Notes: generated by a model from the sequence alone, not told the origin. Shown: positions 53,600 to 63,034, numbered from the stretch's first letter. The stretch is DNA of 64,000 nt from Octadecabacter algicola (GCF_021532625.1 NZ_JAKGAR010000001.1:124001-188000), one strand, 5' to 3'. Program-made: numbers and translations.

Positions 53600-54469
53600 A
53601 TGTGGCAACTGATTGGGCGTAGTTTGGTTATCTGCGCGGGTATCGTTTTTGCGATGTCGTTTGCGGGTGACATACATGGGCTTGGTGACAGTTTGGCTGT
53701 TTTTCGACCCGTTATTTTGCTTGGTTCATTGGGTGTTTGTGTTTTGGTCTGGCGGTGGCGCGTTGCACAGGCCTTGGTTGTTTCCGTCTGCCTTGTTGCG
53801 CTGTGGTATGGGGCAGGGCTGGTCCCATCGGGCGACCCTGCGTTGCAGCCCGATATCAGTATTTATCAAAAGAACATGCTGTTTCTGCCGAGTGATCGGA
53901 CAGAATTGATCGCTGACATTCGAGAATCAGGTGCGGATGTGGTGACGCTTCAGGAGGTCAGTCATGCAAACACGCCCATGTTGGGCGCGTTGCGCGACGA
54001 CTACCCATATCAATTGCTGTGCAATGCGCATGAAGTTGGAGTTGTCGCGGTGCTGTCGCGAACGCCCTTTACGCAAGAGACATGTGCGAACCAACCTGGA
54101 TTTGGAGTGGTGAGCACCGAGGTGAGTGGCGTGTTGGTGCAGGTCGCGTCAGTGCATCTGTTTTGGCCTTGGCCGCGCTCCCAGCAACAGCAAGTTACTG
54201 CGTGGCTGGACGAGATGGTCCTTGATCCCAAACAGGCCACCGTCATTGGCGGTGATTTTAATATGGTCGCGTCTGGGCGCAGTATGGCGTGGATCGAAGA
54301 CGCAACCGAAACGCAACGGGTGGGTCCATGGGTGCGAACCTATGATTTTTTCGGATACCCGCTTGGGATTGATCATGTTTTGGCGACGGGCGGGCAAGGT
54401 GCGTTGACGGTGCGCCCGCAGCTTGGCTCAGACCATTTTGGCCTTTTAGCAGGGATCGAGCTGCCCTAA
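53600..54469 (+). CDS. Membrane-anchored endonuclease/exonuclease/phosphatase-family hydrolase
   Basis: A 289-residue protein with three N-terminal membrane helices (about residues 5-22, 33-50, 55-72) and an EEP hydrolase domain facing the periplasm. The catalytic motifs are TLQEVSHA (Glu), GGDFNMV (Asp/Asn), GIDHVLA (Asp/His) and SDHFGL (terminal Asp-His). The family cuts phosphodiester bonds in nucleic acids, lipids or inositol phosphates; the substrate is unknown. Its stop overlaps that of the convergent dddP by 4 nt. Confidence 0.88.
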   Translation: MWQLIGRSLVICAGIVFAMSFAGDIHGLGDSLAVFRPVILLGSLGVCVLVWRWRVAQALVVSVCLVALWYGAGLVPSGDPALQPDISIYQKNMLFLPSDRTELIADIRESGADVVTLQEVSHANTPMLGALRDDYPYQLLCNAHEVGVVAVLSRTPFTQETCANQPGFGVVSTEVSGVLVQVASVHLFWPWPRSQQQQVTAWLDEMVLDPKQATVIGGDFNMVASGRSMAWIEDATETQRVGPWVRTYDFFGYPLGIDHVLATGGQGALTVRPQLGSDHFGLLAGIELP

Positions 54470-55806
54470 CGGCCCATCAACGCGTCATCGTGTGGGTATG
54501 TTGTTAAATTATCAAAGCCGTCCTCGGTGATCAAAACCTGATCTTCGAGCTTGATCGAAAAATCACCGCCCTCGGGGGAGACAAGTGCCTCAACGCAGAT
54601 CGCCATTCCGGCCTCAAGTTCATGATCAAAGGCACCCTCCACCATCTTGTCAGGGTAGGCGACCAAAGGCCATTCATCGCATAGGCCCACGCCGTGCATC
54701 AAACAGCCGTATTTCTGTTTCTGGTACTTAGCGTCGAGAACATGTGTATTCTTGCTTAGGTCTTGGATGTTCACCCCTGGCTTAAGCATTTGCATATTTG
54801 TTTCAATATGTTCCACACCATGTTTCATGGCCTCGATCATATCATTGCGTGGTTTTTTGTCGCCGATCCACCAAGTGCGGCTGATATCGATGCAGATGCC
54901 GTAGCTGCCGATAAGATCTGTATCAAAGGCAAGGATTTCGTTGTGGTTTGGGATGCGCGGGCCGCATTCTTGGAACCACGGGTTGGTGCGTGGCCCTGTC
55001 GCTAACAGTCGTGTTTCGATCCATTCGCCGCCGCGCTTGATGTTTTCAGCGTGCAGGACCGCCCAGATGTCGTCTTCCGACGTCACGCCATCGCCCATAT
55101 GGGCCCGAGCGAAGTCTTCCATCGCCTTCACGGATGTTTCACATGCGTGGTTGGCACAGCGCATGGCGAGTATTTCGTCGGGCCCTTTGATGGAACGCGC
55201 GTGTTCGGTGACTTCTTCGCCTTCCATGACCTCAAATCCGCGTGCTTCAAGGGCGCGCAGCCCGTCGACCATGATTTTATCAACCGCAAGGCGCCTGTTG
55301 TCGCCTGCATGTTCTCTCATCAGGTCGAGAACTTCGTCGGCGAAACTGCTGGCGGCTTGTTGGCCCTTGTTGCCATTGCTGAAGTAAAACATCGACGCGC
55401 CTGAGCGCTGTTCGCGAACCAAAGGGTTAAATTTGCTAAGGAATGGCGCGTTCTTGTAATCCCAGATAACCATATAGCCATCGGCGCAGACCAGCACTGC
55501 ACGGAATGGGTTGTGGGTGTTCCACAACTGCATGTTGGTGCTGTCGGTCGCGTAGCGAATGTTGAGTGGGTCAAACATCAACACGCCTCCATAGCCACGT
55601 TTCACGATGTCTTGGGTCAAGCGATTCAGACGATAGGCACGCATTGCTTCGAGATTGGGGAGGATAAGCCCTGCGGCCTCCCACTCTTTTAGGGCCAGTT
55701 GGGTAGGGCCGATTTCTGTGCGGTCATTGTCATTCGGGCTGCCGTCGCCCAAAGTTAAACCACGGCTTGGATCGATTTTACGTGTTTCACTGTAACGCTG
55801 GTTCAT
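54466..55806 (-). CDS. dddP: DMSP lyase DddP (M24 peptidase fold)
   Basis: Cleaves dimethylsulfoniopropionate to acrylate and dimethyl sulfide. The 446-residue protein has the M24 creatinase/aminopeptidase fold but the DddP-specific residues: metal ligands Asp295, Asp297 (FDTD), Asp307 (DISR), His371, Glu406 and Glu421, plus Tyr366 and the catalytic Asp377 (GCLMHGVGLCDEW). These positions coincide exactly with the numbering I recall for the Ruegeria lacuscaerulensis enzyme, and the N-terminus NQRYSETRKIDPSRG is also typical. The ATG at 55806 has GAGG upstream. No other ddd/dmd gene is nearby; DddP genes are often solitary. Confidence 0.93.
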   Translation of the reverse strand: MNQRYSETRKIDPSRGLTLGDGSPNDNDRTEIGPTQLALKEWEAAGLILPNLEAMRAYRLNRLTQDIVKRGYGGVLMFDPLNIRYATDSTNMQLWNTHNPFRAVLVCADGYMVIWDYKNAPFLSKFNPLVREQRSGASMFYFSNGNKGQQAASSFADEVLDLMREHAGDNRRLAVDKIMVDGLRALEARGFEVMEGEEVTEHARSIKGPDEILAMRCANHACETSVKAMEDFARAHMGDGVTSEDDIWAVLHAENIKRGGEWIETRLLATGPRTNPWFQECGPRIPNHNEILAFDTDLIGSYGICIDISRTWWIGDKKPRNDMIEAMKHGVEHIETNMQMLKPGVNIQDLSKNTHVLDAKYQKQKYGCLMHGVGLCDEWPLVAYPDKMVEGAFDHELEAGMAICVEALVSPEGGDFSIKLEDQVLITEDGFDNLTTYPHDDALMGR

Positions 55807-55888
55807 AGGAAGCCTCATTCGTTAAGCTAACTTTGGAGCCGAGAGATTCGTCTGTCAGGTCTGAAAGCGACATGAGAAAGTGGGGCAG

Positions 55889-56626
55889 ATGGCCATAGAA
55901 TTGAACATGATTTTGCAAGCCAAGATGCCTAATGGGCAGTTGGACGTTGCCGCTGCGCGTTTGCCCGCGGTTCGCCCCGTGATCGGGGATTGGCTGTTTC
56001 ATGATGATGCCTACGGCGCACAGATGGTGCTAAAGCGGCACCTTTTGCAGACCCAAGAACGAGATGTTTACGCTCAATTGCCGGAAGGTTTAGCTGCTTC
56101 TCGGGGATTTTTGGCGATGGCTTTGGAGGTCCTGCCGGATGGGTTTCAGGTTGATGGGGGGCAGGTTACGTGCCCCGATGGGGTTCAGGTCACCTTAGAA
56201 TGGGATGCTCCGCTTTGGTCTGTCGGGCAAATTCTGCAGCAGGACGTGTGTATCTTGGAAAAACGTGGCGATGAACATGTGCTGACGGGGGCTGTATTGT
56301 GTTTTCCTGCCAGTTGGACTTTGGCCCAGAAGATTGGCAAGCCACTGATTGCAATACACGAACCCGTACCCGAGTATGATGCACAGATCGCGACCCGTGT
56401 TCAGCGCTTGTTTGACGGTGTGCAGGCCGAACGGCCTATTTGGCGAGCCAATGCGCTACGATATGATGATGCGGCTCTCTATCAACCGCGCCTTGAGAAC
56501 GATCCGCGGCCGGTTGGAAAATCAGATGCGCCCTATATGCGCAGCGAACGTCAAACGATACTTCGCCTGCCACAGCCGGATGCTGTTGCTTTTGTCATCC
56601 ACACGACAGTTGTGAAAACGGACTAA
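55889..56626 (+). CDS. DUF3445 haem-dependent oxidative N-demethylase family protein
   Basis: A 245-residue protein of the HDOD/DUF3445 family, whose studied member is the haem subunit of dimethylamine monooxygenase. Family landmarks include LFHDDAYGAQMVLKRHLL near the N-terminus, LCFPASWTLAQKIGKPLIAIHEPVPEY in the middle, RANALRYDD and SERQTILRLPQPDAVAFVIHT at the end. None of the dmm partner subunits is adjacent, so the substrate is uncertain. Divergent from dddP across 82 bp. The ATG at 55889 is chosen; an in-frame GTG at 55880 is the alternative. Confidence 0.82.
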   Translation: MAIELNMILQAKMPNGQLDVAAARLPAVRPVIGDWLFHDDAYGAQMVLKRHLLQTQERDVYAQLPEGLAASRGFLAMALEVLPDGFQVDGGQVTCPDGVQVTLEWDAPLWSVGQILQQDVCILEKRGDEHVLTGAVLCFPASWTLAQKIGKPLIAIHEPVPEYDAQIATRVQRLFDGVQAERPIWRANALRYDDAALYQPRLENDPRPVGKSDAPYMRSERQTILRLPQPDAVAFVIHTTVVKTD

Positions 56627-56673
56627 CGCCTTGTCTTAAGGCGGTTATTTGAGGATTGAGTTTGAGCGGGGCG

Positions 56674-56976
56674 CTAGAATAGAAATACGACTGAGGCCAC
56701 GACGCCAAGTGCCAAAGCAGAGGCGATCATGTGAGCCTTTGAAGATGTCATCCAGCGAAACGGATCCATCGCGATGTCAGCAAAGCTGCGGACTTTATCT
56801 GATCCGGACCTAAAGGTCGATTTTCCGTCATTGCCGTCAGCGGCCCATGCAGATGGCATTGTGGACGCACCCGCGCGGATCGCGGACGACGGAATCTCGG
56901 AGTTCCGATGCAGACAAACCCCATTGGTTTGGGGTGTTGTCTTGGAGGGGGATACATATTTTGAAACACTACTCAT
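56674..56976 (-). CDS. Hypothetical protein with C-terminal membrane helix
   Basis: A 100-residue frame: Ser/Thr-rich, polar N-terminal two thirds and a C-terminal hydrophobic helix (AHMIASALALGVVASVVFLF) that could anchor it as a tail-anchored protein. No family is recognised and no clear Shine-Dalgarno precedes the start at 56976 (an ATG at 56994 is in frame). It lies between the DUF3445 gene and the glnA terminator. Coding potential is moderate; it could be spurious apart from the helix. Confidence 0.45.
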   Translation of the reverse strand: MSSVSKYVSPSKTTPQTNGVCLHRNSEIPSSAIRAGASTMPSAWAADGNDGKSTFRSGSDKVRSFADIAMDPFRWMTSSKAHMIASALALGVVASVVFLF

Positions 56977-57075
56977 GACGGCACCGTGGACCATAAGTGG
57001 GTCAACATGAGGTTAGCGTTAGGGAAACTTAGCGTTCTAATCGTGGCAGGATTGAGTTCACGGGGGAGGGCGCAC

Positions 57076-57107
57076 GGAAAAAGGGCGCCCCGAGGGACGC
57101 CCTTTGA
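57076..57107 (-). terminator. Rho-independent terminator of glnA
   Basis: Stem AAAGGGCG / CGCCCTTT (8 bp) with a GC-rich loop, followed on the - strand by TTTTTCC, 19 nt after the glnA stop. Confidence 0.85.
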
Positions 57108-57125
57108 AGACTGTAAGTCTTTGAA

Positions 57126-58535
57126 TTAGCAGCTGTAGTACAGCTTGAATTCAACAGGGTGTGGAGTGTGTTCGTATTCGTACACTTCTTCCCATTTCAG
57201 ATCCATGTAGCCCTGAAGCTGGTCTTTTGTGAACACGTCGCCAGCAAGCAGGAAGTCCATGTCTGCTTCGAGAGCTTCGAGCGCTTCGCGCAGGGAGCCA
57301 CAAACAGTTGGGATTTCTGCGAGCTCTTCTGGTGGCAGATCGTAGAGATCTTTGTCAGACGCCGCACCTGGGTCGATCTTGTTCTTGATGCCGTCAAGGC
57401 CAGCCATCAGCAAAGCTGCAAAGCAGAGGTATGGGTTGGCTGCTGGATCAGGGAAACGAGCCTCAACGCGCTTGGCTTTCGGGGAGTCTGTCCAAGGAAT
57501 ACGAACACAACCGGAACGGTTAGACGCAGAGTACGCACGAAGAACTGGTGCTTCGAAACCCGGGATCAAACGCTTGTAAGAGTTTGTGGATGGGTTTGTA
57601 ATCGCGTTCAGGGCGCGGGCGTGCTTCAGGATACCACCGATGAAGTACAGAGCTTCCTGAGACAGGTCAGCGTATTTGTCGCCTGCGAACAATGGCTTGC
57701 CATCTTTCCAGATGGACATGTTCACGTGCATGCCTGTGCCGTTATCGCCAGCGATTGGCTTTGGCATGAATGTCGCGGACTTGCCGTATGCTTGTGCTAC
57801 GTTGTGAACAACGTATTTGTATTTCTGAAGTTCGTCACCTTGGGTAGTCAGTGTGCCAAAGATCAGGCCCAGCTCGTGCTGACAGGACGCCACTTCGTGG
57901 TGGTGCTTGTCGACCTTCATGCCGAGGCGCTTCATAGTGGAGAGCATTTCAGAACGGATGTCCTGTGCGTCATCAATTGGGTTAACAGGGAAGTAGCCGC
58001 CCTTAACGCCAGGACGGTGGCCCGTGTTGCCCATTTCGTACTGAGTGTCTGTGTTCCAAGACGCATCGATCGCATCGACTTCGTAGCCGACTTTGTTGAT
58101 GCCTACGGAGTAGCGCACGTCGTCGAACAGGAAGAATTCAGCTTCTGGACCCCAGAAGGATGTGTCGCCGATGCCTGTGGATTTCAGGTAAGCTTCTGCA
58201 CGCTCTGCTGTGCCGCGTGGGTCACGTGCGTAGCCTTCGCCTGTGTCTGGCTCAACAACGGAGCAGTGAACACAGATTGTTTTTTCAGCATAGAACGGAT
58301 CGAGGTACGCGCTTTCAGCGTCCGGCATCAGTTTCATGTCGGATTCGTTGATGGCTTTCCAACCCGCGATGGAAGAACCGTCGAACATGAAGCCGTCTTC
58401 GAGGAAGTCTTCATCAACTTCATCGGAGATCAGCGTAACGTGCTGCAGTTTACCGCGTGGGTCTGTGAAACGGATATCGACGTATTCGATTTCCTCATCT
58501 TTGATTCTTTTGACGAGATCTTTGTTGGCTGACAT
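57126..58535 (-). CDS. glnA: Glutamine synthetase type I
   Basis: Assimilates ammonia into glutamine. The 469-residue protein is the class I (GSI-beta) dodecameric type. Visible: [14 protein letters not shown] near the start, [18 protein letters not shown] (about residues 50-67), [14 protein letters not shown], the ATP loop [15 protein letters not shown] and [19 protein letters not shown]; the adenylylation Tyr lies in [11 protein letters not shown] (about residue 398), so activity should be controlled by GlnE. It follows glnB by 71 nt, forming the glnBA operon. Confidence 0.97.
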   Translation of the reverse strand: MSANKDLVKRIKDEEIEYVDIRFTDPRGKLQHVTLISDEVDEDFLEDGFMFDGSSIAGWKAINESDMKLMPDAESAYLDPFYAEKTICVHCSVVEPDTGEGYARDPRGTAERAEAYLKSTGIGDTSFWGPEAEFFLFDDVRYSVGINKVGYEVDAIDASWNTDTQYEMGNTGHRPGVKGGYFPVNPIDDAQDIRSEMLSTMKRLGMKVDKHHHEVASCQHELGLIFGTLTTQGDELQKYKYVVHNVAQAYGKSATFMPKPIAGDNGTGMHVNMSIWKDGKPLFAGDKYADLSQEALYFIGGILKHARALNAITNPSTNSYKRLIPGFEAPVLRAYSASNRSGCVRIPWTDSPKAKRVEARFPDPAANPYLCFAALLMAGLDGIKNKIDPGAASDKDLYDLPPEELAEIPTVCGSLREALEALEADMDFLLAGDVFTKDQLQGYMDLKWEEVYEYEHTPHPVEFKLYYSC

Positions 58536-58606
58536 ATCAGTCTTCTTTCCATGGATAGTGTTGGAGTTGGAATTGCTCAGAGCATGGGCGCTAAGGCACC
58601 CGGCTT

Positions 58607-58972
<366 letters not shown>

Positions 58973-59057
58973 TCATATGGGTCAGACCACTTCTATGCGG
59001 GGGCTACAATTCGGTAGGGTATTAGGGGCCTGAGTCCCATGGCGATTCCAATGGGGC

Positions 59058-59074
59058 TGCCTAAAAAATAGGCA
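59058..59074. promoter_or_regulatory. Candidate NtrC-type site upstream of glnB
   Basis: The 17-bp perfect dyad TGCCTA-N5-TAGGCA has the TGC-N11-GCA layout of NtrC sites (consensus TGCACC-N5-GGTGCA); the outer three bases match on each side but the inner ones do not. It lies 113 nt upstream of glnB in the divergent gap with the NAD(P)HX repair gene. Confidence 0.4.
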
Positions 59075-59120
59075 AAATGATGCAGGATTGAGCGAAATTG
59101 AATCGCGGAAGGTCAAGGAA

Positions 59121-60716
59121 ATGACTGAATTGTTAACAGCCGCCCAAATGCGCGCCATTGAGACCGCCGCAATTGAGAGTGGGTCCGTCACAGGGTTGGA
59201 ACTGATGGAGCGTGCGGGGCAAGGCGTTGTTGATGCAGTGTTTTCCGAGTGGCCAGACCTGGCCGAAGGATCGTTTCGCGCGGTGATTCTATGCGGGCCG
59301 GGTAACAACGGCGGCGACGGGTTTGTTGTCGCGCGGCTGTTGCGGGACGCCGGATGGGACGTTGATGTGTTTTTGTATGGGGACGCAGAGAAACTGCCGC
59401 CGGATGCAAAAAGGAACTATGAGCGGTGGTGCGAAGTGGGTGAGGTCGCAGCGCTCATAAACGGTGTGGAGCCATCGACCCGAGGCGTCAATGTTATCGT
59501 AGACGCCCTGTTTGGAACAGGATTAGGTCGGCCGTTTGATGACAAGGATCTTCGGCAAACCCTTATGGATGTTATTGACTGTTATGACGCGGGTCATGGA
59601 ATTCCAGTTTTAGAGAGGCCAGCATTTTGTCCTATTGTTGTTTCTGTCGATTTACCTTCCGGAATTTGTTCAGATAGCGGTAAGGTCTTGATCCCAAATG
59701 ACCCCGTGGGGCGATTGGAGTCGATCCGAATTGTGGCCGAATTGACAGTGACTTTTCACAAAATGAAGGTCGGTCACTTTTTAAATGAAGGTGCCCAAGC
59801 GGCGGGCAAGATCACATTAGTGGATATCGGGCTGCCAAAGAACCGGAAATCCCGGGTCAAATCAATAGACGTTGCGTGGGACAAATTTTTTCTGCGAAAA
59901 CGGGGTGGGCACAAGTTTTCTCACGGGCACGCACTAATTTTGTCTGGTGGTCCTGCCCAAACGGGGGCGGCCCGTCTTGCCGCACGTGGGGCCTCGCGGA
60001 TTGGGGCTGGCGTCGTAACTTTGGGGGTGCCGCCAAGCGCCCAGATGGAGGTCGCGAGCCATGTAACGGCGGTGATGGTGCGACGGATTGGAGATGCGGG
60101 TGTTTTGGTGCGGGTGCTGGAGGATCAGAGGATCAATGCGTTGTGTATTGGCCCTGCATTGGGGCTGACGGATGACAAGAGCGAGCTGATCGATACTGTG
60201 TTAGAAAGTGGGCGTGCGGTTGTTCTTGATGCGGATGCGTTGACACTGATCGCTTCGGATCAATCTTTATTTGGAAAGTTGCATGATAAATGCGTGCTGA
60301 CGCCCCATGCGGGCGAGTTTGCGCGGCTGTTTCCTGATATTTCCGAGAAACTCACCGCGCCAGCAACCACTGGCCCAGCCTATTCCAAGGTAGACGCTAC
60401 TAGAGACGCCGCAAAGCGTGCAGGATGCACGGTGTTGTTCAAAGGGCCGGATACAGTGATTGCCAGCCCTGACGGGCGTTGTTCGATCAATTCGAGCGCA
60501 TATGAGCGTGCGGCGCCTTGGTTGGCGACGGCGGGGTCGGGGGATGTGTTGGCAGGGTTCATCACAGGGCTGATGGCGCGCGGGTTCGCGCCGCATCAGG
60601 CTGCAGAATCTGGCGCGTATTTGCATACGGAATGCGCGCTAAGTTTTGGGGCAGGGTTGATTGCCGAAGATTTGCCAGAAGAACTGCCTAAAGTGTTTCG
60701 CGCTCTGGGGCTTTGA
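59121..60716 (+). CDS. nnr: Bifunctional NAD(P)HX epimerase/dehydratase
   Basis: Repairs hydrated NAD(P)H. 531 aa. The N-terminal YjeF epimerase domain (about residues 1-235) has LTAAQMRAIETAA and CGPGNNGGDGFVVARLL; the C-terminal ribokinase-like dehydratase (about 250-530) has GPALGL, VLTPHAGEFARLFPD and the catalytic segment TAGSGDVLAGFITGL. The start at 59121 has AAGGAA upstream; a TTG at 59088 is in frame. It is divergent from glnB, a common arrangement in alphaproteobacteria. Confidence 0.95.
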   Translation: MTELLTAAQMRAIETAAIESGSVTGLELMERAGQGVVDAVFSEWPDLAEGSFRAVILCGPGNNGGDGFVVARLLRDAGWDVDVFLYGDAEKLPPDAKRNYERWCEVGEVAALINGVEPSTRGVNVIVDALFGTGLGRPFDDKDLRQTLMDVIDCYDAGHGIPVLERPAFCPIVVSVDLPSGICSDSGKVLIPNDPVGRLESIRIVAELTVTFHKMKVGHFLNEGAQAAGKITLVDIGLPKNRKSRVKSIDVAWDKFFLRKRGGHKFSHGHALILSGGPAQTGAARLAARGASRIGAGVVTLGVPPSAQMEVASHVTAVMVRRIGDAGVLVRVLEDQRINALCIGPALGLTDDKSELIDTVLESGRAVVLDADALTLIASDQSLFGKLHDKCVLTPHAGEFARLFPDISEKLTAPATTGPAYSKVDATRDAAKRAGCTVLFKGPDTVIASPDGRCSINSSAYERAAPWLATAGSGDVLAGFITGLMARGFAPHQAAESGAYLHTECALSFGAGLIAEDLPEELPKVFRALGL

Positions 60717-60739
60717 GGCCCCCTATGAGGGCCCCCAAA

Positions 60740-60768
60740 GAAAAACGCAGCCCCGTTAAGAGCTGCGC
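60740..60768 (-). terminator. Terminator downstream of the Hint gene
   Basis: On the - strand: stem CGCAGC / GCTGCG (60746-60751 and 60762-60767), extended by partly paired flanks, followed by TTTTTC. It begins 42 nt after the Hint-domain gene stop. Confidence 0.75.
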
Positions 60769-60809
60769 TAAATTCAATTAGACAATGTGAAAGCGGTTGG
60801 CCTTAGGTT

Positions 60810-61286
60810 TTAAACCGCGGCAGACGCCACTTCGAGGCCGTCAGCATAAAGGATGTGCTGGCGATCAAAAATCAGTTCATAAACTGTCATTTTTGTTGCG
60901 TCTTGTTCGGAGATAAATTCACCATCGATCAAGCGCTTTGCCTTAACTGTTGCAACATCAGCGCCGAACAGCGCTTTGGCACGCCAGTCACGGATGTGAA
61001 CAAGTGTATCCGGCCCGACAAGTAGATCGTCCTGTGGGCGTGTGTGGCCCAAGGAGCCGGCTTTGATTTGGATAGAGGCGACATAAACTTCGTGGCTGCG
61101 GATTTCGCGCAGAACTGACATGCCTGCGTCACGTGTAATTACACGGTCGCCAGCGTTCAGGTGTTCGACAGGAAGTTCGCCGTCGAGTGTCATAACAGTC
61201 GTTCCGGCAGCAAGGCCTGCAACGTTAGCGGCTTTGGATACGGCCGCGATGCGGTCTTTAAATTCTGTTGTTTGTCCCAGGTGCAT
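60810..61286 (-). CDS. Stand-alone Hint-domain (Hint_2) protein lacking the catalytic Cys
   Basis: A 158-residue protein that is almost entirely a Hint (Hedgehog/intein) domain of the Hint_2 type common in Rhodobacteraceae: GTTVMTLDGELPVEHLNAGDRVITRD at about residues 28-53, the middle QDDLLVGPDTLVHIRDW and the C-terminal ELIFDRQHILYADGLEVAS. In the family the first residue of the C-F-T-P-G-T block is the catalytic Cys; here the aligned residues are GLAAGT, so Gly replaces Cys and self-cleavage is unlikely. The N-terminal 25 residues are a short helical extension. There is no signal peptide or T1SS repeat. Function unknown. Confidence 0.82.
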   Translation of the reverse strand: MHLGQTTEFKDRIAAVSKAANVAGLAAGTTVMTLDGELPVEHLNAGDRVITRDAGMSVLREIRSHEVYVASIQIKAGSLGHTRPQDDLLVGPDTLVHIRDWRAKALFGADVATVKAKRLIDGEFISEQDATKMTVYELIFDRQHILYADGLEVASAAV

Positions 61287-61509
61287 GGCGTTTCTCGCTC
61301 TCAGCTAATTTGTCTGCCTCAGTGTTTCGCAAGAGAATATGGCAAGAAAGCGTTACGAACAGGACAATTGTGGTGTCATTACATGTCATTCAAAAGGTGA
61401 GTCTTTTGGGACACTGCAAAAAAATCCAAAGAATTCGCGAAAACGTAGGGGGAGAAGCGTGTTTTCCTCTCGCATCCCTCCAGACACTTTGCTAGGAGGT
61501 GCCCAACTT

Positions 61510-61538
61510 AAGGGGAACGCGGTTGCGTTCCCTTTATA
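61510..61538 (+). terminator. Terminator-like hairpin just upstream of tRNA-Leu
   Basis: Eleven-pair stem AAGGGGAACGC / GCGTTCCCTTT with loop GGTT (one G-U), followed by ATATC and the tRNA 5' end seven bases after the stem. The T-rich 3' side resembles an intrinsic terminator, yet no + strand gene reads into it. It may end an upstream small RNA or form the tRNA leader. The remaining 223 bp back to 61287 hold no recognisable gene. Confidence 0.5.
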
Positions 61539-61542
61539 TCGT

Positions 61543-61627
61543 GCGGGTGTGGCGGAATTGGTAGACGCACCAGATTTAGGTTCTGGCGCCGCAAGGCGTG
61601 AAGGTTCAAGTCCTTTCACCCGCACCA
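61543..61627 (+). tRNA. tRNA-Leu (anticodon UAG)
   Basis: An 85-nt class II tRNA with encoded CCA. Acceptor arms GCGGGTG (61543-61549) and CACCCGC (61617-61623), discriminator A, then CCA (61625-61627). The anticodon stem CCAGA/TCTGG encloses the loop TTTAGGT, giving anticodon TAG, which reads CUA and likely CUN codons. The variable arm (CGCCGCAAGGCG) is long, as expected of tRNA-Leu, and the T-arm has GGTTCAAGTCC. Confidence 0.97.
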
Positions 61628-61681
61628 AGATTACTTAGTCCTACCAAGGGTAGGGCTGTTCGAATGGAAAAGGACGAAACC

Positions 61682-63013
61682 ATGTCGGTTAAAGAGACCC
61701 TGAACGATGGCCTGAAGCGCGGCTATGAGATCACAGTTACAGCTGCCGAGCTGGATGCGACAGTAAACGACAAGCTCAAAGAGGCGCAGCCTGAGATTGA
61801 GATGAAGGGTTTCCGCAAAGGTAAAGTACCAATGCCGATGCTGAAAAAGCAATTCGGTCCAAAGGTTCTTGGCGAAGCGATGCAAGAAGCTGTCGATGGC
61901 GCAATGAACAAGCACCTCGAAACTTCCGGCGATCGCCCTGCGATGCAGCCAGAAATGAAAATGTCCAACGAAGACTGGAAAGAAGGCGATGATGTTGTCG
62001 TAGAAGTTTCCTACGAAGCACTGCCTGCGATCCCAGAAGTCGACTTCTCCGACATCAAATTGGAAAAGATGGTTGTTAAAGCGGACGAAGCATCTGTTGA
62101 CGAAGCTTTGGCGTCTTTGGCTGAAACCGCACAGAACTTCGAGGACCGCAAAAAGGGTTCCAAAGCAAAAGACGGCGATCAGGTTGTATTTGACTTCCTT
62201 GGTAAAGTTGACGGCGAAGCTTTTGAAGGCGGCGCGGCGGAAGGCCACACATTGGTTCTCGGTTCCGGTCAATTCATTCCTGGCTTTGAAGAAGGCCTTG
62301 TTGGTGTGAAAGCTGGCGAAGAGAAAGACGTCGAAGTCACCTTCCCAGAAGACTACAATGCCGAGCACCTTGCTGGCAAAAAAGCTGTTTTCGAATGCAA
62401 GATCCACAACGTTCTGGAGCCTAAAGCGGCTGAGTTGAACGACGAGATGGCAAAGCAGTTCGGTGCAGAAGATCTTGCTGGCCTGAAAGGTCAAATTTCC
62501 GACAAACTGGAAGAAGAATATGCAGGCGCAGCACGTGCTGTGACCAAGCGTGGTCTTCTTGATGCACTGGACAAAAAGGTTTCCTTCGAGCTGCCACCAT
62601 CCTTGGTTGAAGCTGAAGCTGGCCAGATTGCTCACCAGCTGTGGCACGAAGAAAACCCTGAAGTTGAAGGCCACGATCACCCTGAGATCGAGACCACAGA
62701 AGAGCACACAAAACTTGCAGAACGCCGTGTAAAGCTGGGCCTATTGTTGGCTGAAATCGGTCAGAAAGCTGAAGTTCAGGTATCTGACGCGGAATTCACA
62801 CAAGCTGTGATGAACCAAGCGCGCCAGTACGGAAACCAAGCGCGCCAGTTCTTTGAATTCGTTCAGCAAAACGCTCAGATGCAGCAGCAAATCCGCGCAC
62901 CTTTGTTTGAAGACAAAGTTGTGGACCACGTTCTTGAAGGCGCATCGCTGAAAGAAAAAGAAGTGTCCAAGGACGACCTGCAAAAGGCAGTTGAAGCGCT
63001 CGAAGAAGCTTAA
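61682..63013 (+). CDS. tig: Trigger factor
   Basis: Ribosome-bound chaperone and peptidyl-prolyl isomerase. 443 aa: N-terminal ribosome-binding domain with the [17 protein letters not shown] signature (about residues 41-57), FKBP-type PPIase domain (about 155-245; [33 protein letters not shown]), and the helical C-terminal chaperone domain. The ATG at 61682 has AAAGGAC upstream. Monocistronic, with a terminator at 63035. Confidence 0.96.
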   Translation: MSVKETLNDGLKRGYEITVTAAELDATVNDKLKEAQPEIEMKGFRKGKVPMPMLKKQFGPKVLGEAMQEAVDGAMNKHLETSGDRPAMQPEMKMSNEDWKEGDDVVVEVSYEALPAIPEVDFSDIKLEKMVVKADEASVDEALASLAETAQNFEDRKKGSKAKDGDQVVFDFLGKVDGEAFEGGAAEGHTLVLGSGQFIPGFEEGLVGVKAGEEKDVEVTFPEDYNAEHLAGKKAVFECKIHNVLEPKAAELNDEMAKQFGAEDLAGLKGQISDKLEEEYAGAARAVTKRGLLDALDKKVSFELPPSLVEAEAGQIAHQLWHEENPEVEGHDHPEIETTEEHTKLAERRVKLGLLLAEIGQKAEVQVSDAEFTQAVMNQARQYGNQARQFFEFVQQNAQMQQQIRAPLFEDKVVDHVLEGASLKEKEVSKDDLQKAVEALEEA

Positions 63014-63034
63014 GCTTCTCGCCAATATTAGTGA

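Noticed and set aside
57159-58532. 457-codon open frame antisense to glnA
   Set aside because: It runs opposite a perfectly conserved glutamine synthetase, its translation is rich in Val, Cys, Phe and His with no domain pattern, and long antisense frames are a by-product of the codon bias seen across the window.
61631-62707. 358-codon antisense frame over tig
   Set aside because: Phe- and Val-rich shadow of trigger factor, and it would also run through the tRNA-Leu 3' side region; no start signal.
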